Part shown: positions 33,031-42,501 of the stretch, in pieces | How positions within the stretch are numbered: position 1 is the first letter of the stretch | Layout of the letters: every line of letters begins with the position of its first letter | From: Macrostomum hystrix | Taxonomy: Eukaryota; Platyhelminthes; Macrostomidae | Length of the DNA stretch: 64,000 bases | Direction of reading: 5' to 3' | NCBI GenBank assembly: GCA_950097015.1 | Contig: CATNEN010000038.1 | Location: forward strand, 5,129,001 to 5,193,000 | Notes under the pieces: model-generated | Seen by the model: only the letters and a program-made list of their open reading frames with translations | Told to the model about the DNA's origin: nothing | Databases searched by the model: none | Position numbers and translations under genes: made by a program

Positions 33031-33262
33031 CGGTTGTAGCCTAATGGTTAAAGCGTCGGACTCACGACTTGAAGGTCTGGGGTTCGATTTCCGAATATGC
33101 ATCAGCTGGGATAATTGAGGGTTGGAAGTAGCATCTCCCCAGTCCATGGACTGAACAGTCGTACGCAGCCTTCAGATGCGCCGCGTAATAGCTGCGGCTG
33201 TGCTGTCGGCTGCACATCTGGCCCAATTGGGGCAGGTGAAATCAATTACTATTTTTTTTCTG
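33031..33262 (+). repeat. SINE family 2 copy with internal deletion and tail
   Basis: Head GTAGCCTAATGGTTAAAGCG and B box GGGTTCGATTTCC are joined to the 3' half (CTGTGCTGTCGGCTGCACAT, CCCAATTGGGGCAGGTGAAA) and an AT-rich tail. Confidence 0.85.
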
Positions 33263-33349
33263 TTGTAAAGTACGAGTATTTATAAGAAAATGTAGATATG
33301 CAACACTGTGCTGGTAAGAAGCACAGTACTTAATTACGTTAAAACTAAA

Positions 33350-33485
33350 CTCAAAGCGCTACATGTGCACTGCGAAGAATTAAGAACTTCCAGACAATTC
33401 TAAAGCGAATCGGAATTAAAATAATCCAACTGAGGTGGATGGGACTAGCTGGCCACTTCGCAGTTAGCAGTTGGCCGTTGCAGTT
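33350..33485 (+). pseudogene. Remnant of a non-LTR reverse transcriptase C-terminus
   Basis: One frame reads RIGIKIIQLRWMGLAGHF. The L-R-W-x-G-x-A-G-H pattern is typical of the region after the RT domain in CR1/RTE-like elements. No RT core is left. Confidence 0.35.
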
Positions 33486-33589
33486 CTAATCATTTTATTT
33501 TCTTACTTTCAACAGGGGAGGAAATGACGTAGCATTAAAGAACCTCAGGTGCAATTCAGCTCGACCTAAAATAGGAGTTTAGGCTATTA

Positions 33590-34070
33590 GGCAGGTAATG
33601 CTTGGGGGAGGGGCGCATCTGTGGGGAGGGAAGGGACGAAGGGGGGCAGACACAGATTTCTCAGGTGGTTTCTGTGCGCGCGAGAGCCGACTAAATTTTT
33701 TTTTATGTGGGGTGGCCCTTATCTCTCCTGTAGCTCCACCCTCTAACTCGCCGAGGGCCTAGCGTGTCCTCCGAGTGCCCCGCGTCCCCCGTGTGCTCTC
33801 TCTGGCTTCGCCTGTCCCTTCCTCACTTCCCTCCTCCTCTCCTTCGCTCCCTCCCCAGCTAAAGCCAATCCCACTATTCTCTAATCCCGGCTTCGTGTCC
33901 ACGGCGTGCCCTCGTCTCCCTTCGCTCAAAGGCAAAACGCGAACTACTCCTGAAAGCAAAAAAACTGAACGAAAGTCGAAGTCCTTCTGCTTCTCTGTCC
34001 TTCGCTTTTCCTGTCTGTCATTTATTATTTTCTTGCACGGGGTCTCGCGCCTCTGACTGCCTTAAAGCAA
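33590..34070. other. Purine- then pyrimidine-rich G+C island, no gene assigned
   Basis: G-rich (33600-33650) then C/T-rich (33720-33960) DNA with open frames on both strands that look like Ser/Pro or Gly/Glu low complexity. It could be a promoter or 5' UTR, but nothing proves it. Confidence 0.3.
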
Positions 34071-34637
34071 TTGGCTGCTTTTTAGTTTTAGTTTGCTTTA
34101 AGCCGTTTGTAATATCAGCCTCATTTTCCATAGTCCCATCCTCGTTGCTGCTGCTGCTGCTGCATTGCTAACCGATAAGTCTGTCTGTCATTGTGTTGAG
34201 TCTATCAGTGCTCAAAACTAACCATCAGCTAGCCCGATGCAGCGAGACAGGCACTCTGGTAAGCCATTTGTTGTACCGCTTATTGTAAAATTTAATATTA
34301 AAGCTCTACTCACGACTCAAGCTAAACAAATTTTATAAATCAGCACCTTTTGAAGACCAGGTTTAGTTTAGTCATGCACGCAAGACAGTTACAATTCGTC
34401 ATGATTAAATTGGAATAGGAATTGGCTTTGTTGACAGTGCTTGATAGAACACGTGATTCAGACTGCGCATAAAAATAGTTTGCTAGAAATAAACTGCTTG
34501 GCTTACACCTGATTTGCACAAAACTAGCACCAGTAGGTCTTATCTACGAACATATATGGCTAGTACATATTTTATTGCTAATACGAAAATGTAGGTAAAA
34601 TGCTCAATAATTGGAGCAATTATGATAACCATCTTTA

Positions 34638-35008
34638 TAATAATAATAATAATAATAATTTCAGGAGGGCTGCGGGTAATGGCACATTATTTAGAGACAC
34701 TAGACCCGCAACCAGCGAGGAGGCAACTCTACCCATTTCGCTGACTCCTGAGAAGACACGCACACAGAAACTGTACGCAGGCATACGCTCACACAGGTGT
34801 GTACATCTGCCCTGACTTTCTCATCGTCAGGCAGTGTACATTTAACTGTGTCTTGGAGGTTGGCCCACAAGAGAGTAAATTGCACGACAAGCACCCGAGC
34901 CTTCTCTCCGCGGCTGCGCCCCAAATACATGTGGCCTCACTGTGGAATCGAACTTAGGGACCTTGGTGCGAGAGGCAAACGCGATAACCGCTCTGCCACC
35001 GACCCCCC
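34638..35008 (-). repeat. Full-length SINE family 1 copy with (AAT)n tail
   Basis: All family landmarks are present on the minus strand, from the (ATT)n tail at 34638-34660 to the tRNA-like head GGTGGCAGAGCGGTTATCGC at about 34985-35005. It abuts the 24-bp minisatellite. Confidence 0.88.
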
Positions 35009-35026
35009 AACTATCTTTATAGTCAC

Positions 35027-35640
35027 AGTTCTCTAGATCCAGATGGTGACAGTTCTCTAGATCCAGATGGTGACAGTTCTCTAGATCCAGATGGTGACAG
35101 TTCTCTAGATCCAGATGGTGACAGTTCTCTAGATCCAGATGGTGACAGTTCTCTAGATCCAGATGGTGACAGTTCTCTAGATCCAGATGGTGACAGTTCT
35201 CTAGATCCAGATGGTGACAGTTCTCTAGATCCAGATGGTGACAGTTCTCTAGATCCAGATGGTGACAGTTCTCTAGATCCAGATGGTGACAGTTCTCTAG
35301 ATCCAGATGGTGACAGTTCTCTAGATCCAGATGGTGACAGTTCTCTAGATCCAGATGGTGACAGTTCTCTAGATCCAGATGGTGACAGTTCTCTAGATCC
35401 AGATGGTGACAGTTCTCTAGATCCAGATGGTGACAGTTCTCTAGATCCAGATGGTGACAGTTCTCTAGATCCAGATGGTGACAGTTCTCTAGATCCAGAT
35501 GGTGACAGTTCTCTAGATCCAGATGGTGACAGTTCTCTAGATCCAGATGGTGACAGTTCTCTAGATCCAGATGGTGACAGTTCTCTAGATCCAGAGGATA
35601 AAAGTTCTCTAGATCCAGAGGATAAAAGTTCTCTAGATAT
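35027..35640. repeat. Minisatellite, 24-bp unit (CAGTTCTCTAGATCCAGATGGTGA), about 25 copies
   Basis: Almost identical 24-bp units; the last two or three change to GAGGATAAA and diverge toward 35640. The period is a multiple of 3, so frames stay open: SSLDPDGD repeats on the plus strand, ending in a TAA near 35685, and HHLDLENC repeats on the minus strand. It sits about 130 bp upstream of the TNFAIP8-like ATG. Confidence 0.95.
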
Positions 35641-35766
35641 AGTGAGCGATGTTTCCCTAGGTCTAGAGGATGAGCAGTTTTTTTAATCGGAATCTCCGAA
35701 TCCTCCCAAGGCGAGTCTTCCTCCGAGCACGGAGCAGTCGGCGGCCCGCCGCCCCCATCGCCGTCT

Positions 35767-36366
35767 ATGGCATCAACTGCTGGACTAGAAAGCGTCACAG
35801 CCGGAGAAGACACGTTCAGCACGCCGACATTCAGTTTGCGAGCGCAGAAGAAGATCGCCAGCCAGTTGGCCTCAAAGAAGGCCGTCAAGATATTCTTGGA
35901 CGCTCCGTCGGCTCGCGTTTTCGACAAGATGTACAAAATTGTGAAGACGCACACGCAGTCAAGACTGGCGGCACAGAAGCTGATGAAGCAGATTATCAAG
36001 ATCAACCTGAAGATCGGTGTGCTCTACCTCAATGACGCCTTCAACGAAGAGGAGATGACTTTGGCCGATGACTTTCGTGATAAATTCAACGACCTGGCTA
36101 CGGCTCTGGTGCGAATGCAGAAGCGTCAATCGCCGATCAACCCGCCGGAACTCGTCCGCCAGCTGACCGACTGTGAGCAGCTCGTACTGCGCCTCATCAG
36201 GCGCCACCTGAGTGACAAGTCGCTGCAGACTGTGCGCACCTGCTCCAAGTTCTTTAGAGAGCCGCGCCTGCTTAACGACATTTTCGATAGCAGCTCACCA
36301 ATTGCAGCTCAGATGGAGAGCCTTTGCGACGATGTCCAGGACTTGCTAGACCGAGGCGTCATATGA
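35767..36366 (+). CDS. TNFAIP8-like: TNFAIP8/TIPE family protein
   Basis: An intronless coding stretch of 199 residues from an ATG at 35767. It matches the family end to end in length (mammalian members are 184-198 residues). Family landmarks: a Q-x-x-KK-x-x-S segment (AQKKIASQLASKKAVKIFLD) near residues 26-45, THTQSRLAAQKLMKQIIKIN in the middle, then LADDFRDKFNDLA, the TDCEQLVLRLIRRHLSDKS helix, and a C-terminal CDDVQDLLDRG. TIPE proteins fold as a helical bundle with a central lipid-binding cavity; they shuttle phosphoinositides and modulate cell death and immune signalling (known from the family). The acidic or low-complexity first 20 residues are not conserved, so the exact start could differ. 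The gene follows a 24-bp minisatellite closely. Confidence 0.9.
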   Translation: MASTAGLESVTAGEDTFSTPTFSLRAQKKIASQLASKKAVKIFLDAPSARVFDKMYKIVKTHTQSRLAAQKLMKQIIKINLKIGVLYLNDAFNEEEMTLADDFRDKFNDLATALVRMQKRQSPINPPELVRQLTDCEQLVLRLIRRHLSDKSLQTVRTCSKFFREPRLLNDIFDSSSPIAAQMESLCDDVQDLLDRGVI

Positions 36367-36399
36367 TGCTCCGGTGGCTTGAAGCAGAATTTAAATGAC

Positions 36400-37555
36400 C
36401 GGCTCCTTTGTTAGGATGATTAATATATATTATTTGCACCTGATGTTGTTGACAGTGACGATAAATCTAGCCGCGGCCGTGTTATCTTTTGTAAAAACTC
36501 GTTGATTTCGGATTCGTACAGGCAATCTATTGAATCATTTTTATAAGCAGCGTTACTAATCGCCTTTCACTGTCGCCCCTTTGTCTAACCGGATAGTCGC
36601 AGGTTATTCCTGTGGCAGCCGCTCGAAAGACCCAGATGAGTGGAATACTGTACACAGTCAATAATCTAGTCCAGTGTCTCATTACTGTCCGGTATTAAAT
36701 ACCCATTGCTGTGAATTTGTTATCCGTCTGTTTTGTTCCGTCTTTCCATAGTCAAGACTTGTATTTATTGTAGCTTTCTGTACACGAATGCACGCACTGT
36801 TCCGCTCAAAAGAAAGGCTACGTGATTTACGTATAAACGTACACAATCAGCTGTTAATTCAAGAAAAGGCAAGCTTTGACTCAAAGCAGAGCAACACGGG
36901 ACCACAATAATTTATCGTGTCTTTTTGCCGCTCTTGATCATCGCTTGAAAACAAGTAAAACAAGCTTTCACTGTGCTTTTGGTCAATAAATGGCTGTAAA
37001 TTAATGAATTTGTGCTTTTAATTCTAGTTTTTTAATATTTTTGCGCTAGGTTTTTTAATCTTTTAAAACAGAGGGGAAGTGTTTTTTAATTAACTAAGCC
37101 GCGATTTTTATTTGATTCAATTTTAAAATTTGCAACGCTTTTCTAGTGCCGACATTTTTCGCGCTGTTTTTAACATTCTTCTAAATTAACTACAAACGAA
37201 TATTTATCGAACTTTTTTTCTGGGACAACAACTGTTTTAAAACGCTTTTTCGTTTGTTTATTGCTTGTGCTCGCACAATTTTCGCACCAATTTGAAATGC
37301 TCACAAAAACTTGAAAGCTGCTTCAAAAACGCAATCGTTAAGAGTTTTTGCATTGCTGAGTTTTCAAAGTTTCAATTGACTGTTTATTGTCGAAAAGAGA
37401 AAAAAGAATACAATATTTGTTTTATTGTTCTGTCTTGCCAATCTTAACTGCATGCTCTGCTTTTGGTTTTCAAACCAGCGTTGTCGTTCCCTGTTTCCTT
37501 TATGCAAACTACACAATTGGAGACTTGAAATTCTTCAAAACTCTTTTATATAGTA
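36400..37555. other. 3' flank of the TNFAIP8-like gene, AT-rich, no gene seen
   Basis: No coding stretch or repeat family is recognised. The 3' UTR of the TNFAIP8-like gene must begin here; no convincing nearby AATAAA was found. Confidence 0.4.
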
Positions 37556-37715
37556 ACTGCTGAACTAGAGTCTTGGAAGAAAAACTCCAGGAAAAGTATT
37601 AAATGTAGAAACTCCAGAAGTGGAGGCCTTGAAATAGAAACTTCTATTTCTAGAAAATTGAAATAAAAGTGGAGTCTTTTTAATAGGGACTACAGAACTG
37701 GAGTCTTTACAAAAA
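37556..37715. repeat. Degenerate tandem repeat (CTGGAGTCTT...AGAAACTTC), left part
   Basis: Several diverged copies of a motif around ACTGGAGTCTT plus AGAAACT. The same motif reappears at 40246-40318, on the far side of the retrotransposon block. Confidence 0.6.
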
Positions 37716-37979
37716 GTAGTACAAATTTTTGTCTAAATATATTTAGCGATATAAGCGCGCCATAACGAGATTTCCCCACGCGGAAAGTGCTTCAGTTAAG
37801 CAGTTGGAGAGGCCGATGGGCTCGGGAAATGGTTTCCCAACATCTGAAACCCAGGGATGACGAGGGACGCAGATGCCGCTTCTTCCTCCGCGACAGAGAC
37901 TATGCGCTTCTTAAGTAACTGCCTTTGACTGCCGAATTTCGAGTCATAGTCCATAGTCCTTTCGGTATATTTTTCGCCT

Positions 37980-38452
37980 CAAACATTGTTTTCTACCGTG
38001 CTCTTGTACAACGCCCACACGTGGACCCTGACCAGCTCGCAGGAGCGGCAGTTGGACGCCGCACACGCAGCTCTCCTGCGCGCCGCCTTCGGGATCCACT
38101 ACTCGCCGAACACCGCCACCATTGTCACCAACGATGAATTGTACCGCCAAGCCCAGCTCCGTCGACCAAGCCAGCTACTGCGATCCCGGCGCCTGCAGCT
38201 GGCCGGACACGTCTTTCGAGCGGAGCAGCGCTGCCCAGAGCCCCTGCAGGATGTACTGTTGCTTTCCCTGCAGGGACCGCGGCGGCGTGGCCAGGCGAGG
38301 ACAGTGCGCTACGTCGACCTGCTTCTGTCGGACGCTGGCATCTCCGACCCCCGAGGAGTGACAATTCTGCGAAACGCTGCGCTTGCGCGCGCATTTTGAC
38401 AGTTACCCACCTTCGGCACCGCCGGGGTAGCTGTAATTTGTTGTTGTTGTTG
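37980..38452 (+). mobile_element. 3' end of a non-LTR retrotransposon (post-RT domain and TTG tail)
   Basis: An open frame of about 137 codons reads LLYNAHTWTLTSSQERQLDA, LLRAAFGI, RLQLAGHVFRAEQRCPEPLQ and RRRGQARTVRYVDLL. These are hallmarks of the region C-terminal to the RT in CR1/RTE-like elements. It stops at TGA near 38397, followed by a short 3' UTR and a (TTG)n tail at about 38439-38452. The RT core and the 5' part are missing, as usual for 5'-truncated insertions. Confidence 0.75.
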
Positions 38453-38499
38453 TTTCTACCGTACCGTCGCAAAAGGCGTTCGAGCGTAGTTGTGTAAAT

Positions 38500-40215
38500 T
38501 CTACCTAGCGTCAGCAGGACCATTGACGGATACTGAAAACCCGAGTGAGCACCTGGTCGGAGCAAATCGGCATACTCGACGAAAACCAAGTCAGGTTTCG
38601 GAAAGGCCGGTCCACAATGGATGCCACGCAGGTGATCCTCCGCCTACATGAAGATGCAACGACGATTCTAGAGAGCCCGGACTTCGTGGCCAGCATGGAC
38701 ACCGAGATCACACTACTCGACCTTCGCAAGCATGCCCCCACGTGAACAAACTAGTACTATGGGAGCTGCTAAAGCTCTACAGCATGACTGACAGCACGAT
38801 AGGAAAGCTCGAAGACCTTCATAAGCACACCACAATTAAGGTAATTTGTGACAAAGAGACCAGCACTGGATTCTACCCACAGCGAGGACTACGTGAAGGC
38901 TGCGCGACATCGCCTGTGTTTTTTAAGATGTATCACCAAGTGGTAATACGCATTGCGGAAGCCGGACGCGCTAGGGCCGCAAAAGAGAACGGTCTGGATC
39001 CTGCAGGTCAACAGAACGAATCGCTGCGGGCACAGCCTGCCGCCGCAACGAATCAAAACGCAAAAAAGAATATAACACAGAGATGCACATCATAATGTCC
39101 TTGTTTGCGGACGATACGACGATCCCTGGGACAACCGAAGAATGCCGAAAGGGAACAGCGATTGTCAGGGAAATCATGGGGAAATTATAAAAACGCACGA
39201 ACGACGATAAAGAAAAAAGCGCCATCTTAGGGACTCCCGAAGCCGACTAGATCCGGATGCTAGGGACCTGGCTGGGAAGGAAAGAAGAGCATGGAAAAAG
39301 GTTTATCGTGGAGCCAGAGCATGGGCACGAGTCCGCAACATGCTTCGACGAATGAGGCTCAGCAAGAGGACACAGGCGAAGATAGTCGAAGCGTGCGTCG
39401 AGAGCATGGTACTATTCAATGCTGGCACATGCCCTTTCCAGAAGGCAGAAATCAGGAGAAGCTGCAATGGACGGCAGATACCGGTACATCTGGAGCAGCA
39501 AGACAAAGCCACCATGCTGATCGAGACCGAGGAGCGGAGAGAAAATATGTGGGATGTGAGACACAAGCTTGGAGTCCACAGCGTGAACGTGAAAATCGAA
39601 GCCGCCCACTGGAGAAGGATGGGCCACGTTCTACGGGCACCGGACAGCAACATCACGAGACGGGCAGTTATCAGCTGGAGCAAGATGCTAGAAGGAATTC
39701 GGAAAGCAAAGAAACACAGAGAGCCATCAATTAGCTACTGGAAGAAGCTGGTACGGGCGGCAGGCATAGATAAGCTACAAATCGATCGCCTGGTCAGGAA
39801 CCGGAGCTGATCGGATTCCGCTGCCGGTTAGAAGGTTGCGTCTGTGTCAAGGGCTAGCCTCGCCATCCATCAATGAAGAATGCACCACCAGATCAAGAAG
39901 AGAAAACTCCCTTGCCTGAAGTGTGGCACGAGGCCCTTTGCAACACGGAGGCCACGCGCAAGAACCTCGCGAAATGGTGTCGAGGAGGGCAACAGGACGC
40001 GGGAAGCGGGCTCACAGCCGGACAATAGGACACCGGCGCTGCAAGCCGTAGCAAGCACAAAGACTACTGAAGCGGCACGAATCTACCTGAGCGTCAGGGT
40101 GCCATGCCCCTACTGCGTCAGGCACCTGGTGCGAACGAACATGGCAAAGCACAGGAGGAGGTGCGTCCTCGTCGACAGAGCCGCTAGCAAAGCGGCATAA
40201 TATAATATAATTATA
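38500..40215 (+). mobile_element. Decayed non-LTR retrotransposon with RT core and C-terminal zinc finger
   Basis: Pieces in several frames, in the correct order. First an RT motif (LDENQVRFRKGRSTMDATQV, 38574-38640), then TGFYPQRGLREGCATSPVFF (38870-38925), then the catalytic LFADDTTI (FADD at 39104-39115). A post-RT region follows (RRMGHVLRAPDSNITRRAVI, 39610-39670). A C-terminal frame (39880-40200) has CLKCGTRP and a CPYC-x12-H-x3-C cluster ending in an A/T-rich tail near 40215. At least four stops or frameshifts interrupt it, so it is a dead copy. The 5' end is missing or unrecognised. Clade assignment would need a phylogeny. Confidence 0.75.
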
Positions 40216-40245
40216 ATTTTTGTTAAAAGTTTCTTCTTACGATTA

Positions 40246-40318
40246 AGCATCTTTAGACTTCAGTCCACTAAACTAATTGGAGTCTTGGGATAGAAACTTC
40301 ACAATTGGAGTCTGTAGA
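40246..40318. repeat. Degenerate tandem repeat, right part
   Basis: AATTGGAGTCTTGGGATAGA and AACTTCACAATTGGAGTCTG continue the motif at 37556-37715, suggesting one older repeat split by the insertions. Confidence 0.55.
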
Positions 40319-41590
40319 TGTAAGTGTTTTGTAAAGCGGTTGGATCCAAGGCACTTCTAGCATGCTGTGGCTCTGCTAACAAGCTAAGTGAAAGAATCCA
40401 GCGAATGCAAGTCAAGCCGTCCAGCATTGATGTAGTAAATTTCAATCGAAAGAATGCTAAAGCAATCGTTAAACTACGAGTATATATTTGAATGTAGCGC
40501 ATTTGACTTTGTTTTTGTGCTTAGAAAAAGGCATTGCAGATGACCGTTCCGTATAGAATTTGACGCATGTCAGAAAACTCAGTATATTAATCTACAGTGC
40601 ACAGTAAGTCTAGTTACAGGTTTCGGGATGAAACACTACAATTACACTAATTATAGAACTGTAGAAACTTTTTCAAGAAGCATCGAAGCAAATTTTCGAA
40701 TGTGCAGCACACACTTAGAGTTTTGCGGTAGTGTAATGCTTGACATGAACAAAATATTTCTTTTTTTGGTTAATGCAGCAATCGCTACGTTTAAACCGAC
40801 TCTGTCAATGGGACACAATACTGAAAACCTGTCAATTAAGAAGCTTTCCTTTTTAGATTTAATATTCCTTTATGAACCCTTCTAGCTGAAACTGAAATAA
40901 GCAAACACAAATGTGAAAATATAATTTAACATAAGCTTTTAAAATCATTTAACGGAACGGAAGTTATCAAATTTCTTTCAAGTCGTCATTGAAATTGGCC
41001 TAACTCCTCATTGAAAATGTAAGATAGCCAGTGGTTCGCAAAATGGGGATTTAATGTGATTTGTCTCTCCGGGTTCTATTTTCGGAACTCCACGCTCGCA
41101 TAGTCTATCCAATAACTGGGAGCCAGGTTACTAATTTCAGCTTCCGTAAGCAGAAGAAGATAAGAATAAAGAGCCTGGCAAAGATAGAAGAGGGGCTGCA
41201 ATTTGCGATGTTATATGAGCTGATAACAGAAAAACAAATCCTTTTCACGTGTTCTATTCTGAGCACAGAGACATTTTTGCATGATTGAGTTCATTAGTTT
41301 TATCATTTTCTGGGTATATCGATAGCTTTGCGTTTTTACTAAAGACACATCATGTTACTAAGCAAGCCAAAGCCAATGACAGGAATGATAATGAGGCTGT
41401 TTTAAAAAACCAGACTCACAACAACAGAGAAGCGGTAGGCGTACAAAAAACTCATTAAAGCGCAGTAACAAATGACTACAATAACTTACTTACAATAACT
41501 TACTCGTAGTTACTTCAGACAAGCAGCCGCTTCTGCTTCCCTCGGCTCACACACATGACGGTGTGTACATCTGCCCGGGGCTTTTAATAA
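40319..41590. other. Intergenic, AT-rich, no gene supported
   Basis: Short open frames (40628-40885, 41061-41288) lack recognisable domains or splice context. Confidence 0.4.
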
Positions 41591-41591
41591 A

Positions 41592-41626
41592 GAAGTTTAC
41601 TGTTTACTGTTTACTGTTTACTGTTT
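41592..41626. repeat. (TTTACTG)n short tandem repeat
   Basis: About five 7-bp units directly at the 5' end of the SINE 1 copy at 41627; perhaps expanded target-site DNA. Confidence 0.7.
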
Positions 41627-41982
41627 GGGGGGTCGGTGGCAGAGCGGTTATCGCGTTTGCCTCTCGCACCAAGGTCCCTAAGTTCGATTCCACGGTGAGG
41701 CCACATGTACGAGCTATTTGGGGCGCAGCCGCGGAGAGAAGGCTCGGGTGATGATCGTGCAATTTACGCTCTTGTTGGCCAACCTCCAAGGCACAGTGAA
41801 ATGTACACTGCCTGACGATGAGAAAGTCAGGGCAGATGTACACACAATCCTGTGTGTGTGCCTGCGTACAGTATCCGTGTGCGTGTGTGCTCAGGAGTCA
41901 GCGAAACGAGCAGAATTGCCTCCTCGCTGGCTGCGGGTCTAGTGTCACTAAATGTTGTGCCATTGCCCGCAGCCCTCCTGCA

Positions 41983-42013
<31 letters not shown>
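41627..42013 (+). repeat. Full-length SINE family 1 copy, plus strand
   Basis: Head GGTGGCAGAGCGGTTATCGC and B box GTTCGATTCC, the full body, and a (ATT)n tail at 41984-42013. It is tail-to-tail with the next copy. Confidence 0.9.
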
Positions 42014-42014
<1 letters not shown>

Positions 42015-42038
42015 TGTTCAAACCGCCACTAAAATAAA

Positions 42039-42353
42039 AATAATAATTGCAGGAGGGCTGCGGGCAATGGCACATCATTTAGTGACACTAGACCCGAAGC
42101 CAGCGAGGAGGCCCTTCTGAAATTTCGCTGACTCCCGAACACACACACTGCAGGCTTTCTCATCGTCAGGCAGGGTACACTCCCACTACTGGGCCTTGGA
42201 AGTTGACCCTCCAGGGCGTAAATTTGCAAGAAAAGCCCCCCAAGCCTTCTCCCCGCGGCTGCGCCCAAAATAAATGAGGCCTCGCCGTGGAATCGAGCTC
42301 AGGGACATTGGTACGAGCGGCAAGCGCGTTAATAGCTCTGCCATCGCCCCTCC
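42039..42353 (-). repeat. SINE family 1 copy, minus strand, internally deleted
   Basis: The tail (AATAATAATTGCAGGAGGGC) faces the preceding copy. The segment with the GTGTACACACCTGTGTGAGC region is deleted; head and B box are retained. Confidence 0.88.
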
Positions 42354-42501
42354 AATGACCCATTTGCACTAGATAAATAATATCTTGCTCTAGAACTTCC
42401 TTCAGAATTTTTTTAGAATAATCTCTTGAAGTTAACAAACAGTAAAATTTTCTGTACAAAGAATGAACCACGAAAAACGGCTCAACTGTTTATCAAACAC
42501 G

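Noticed and set aside
34842-36005. 387-codon minus-strand protein with HHLDLENC repeats
   Set aside because: It is the antisense of the 24-bp minisatellite, runs into a SINE at one end and lies opposite the TNFAIP8-like gene at the other.
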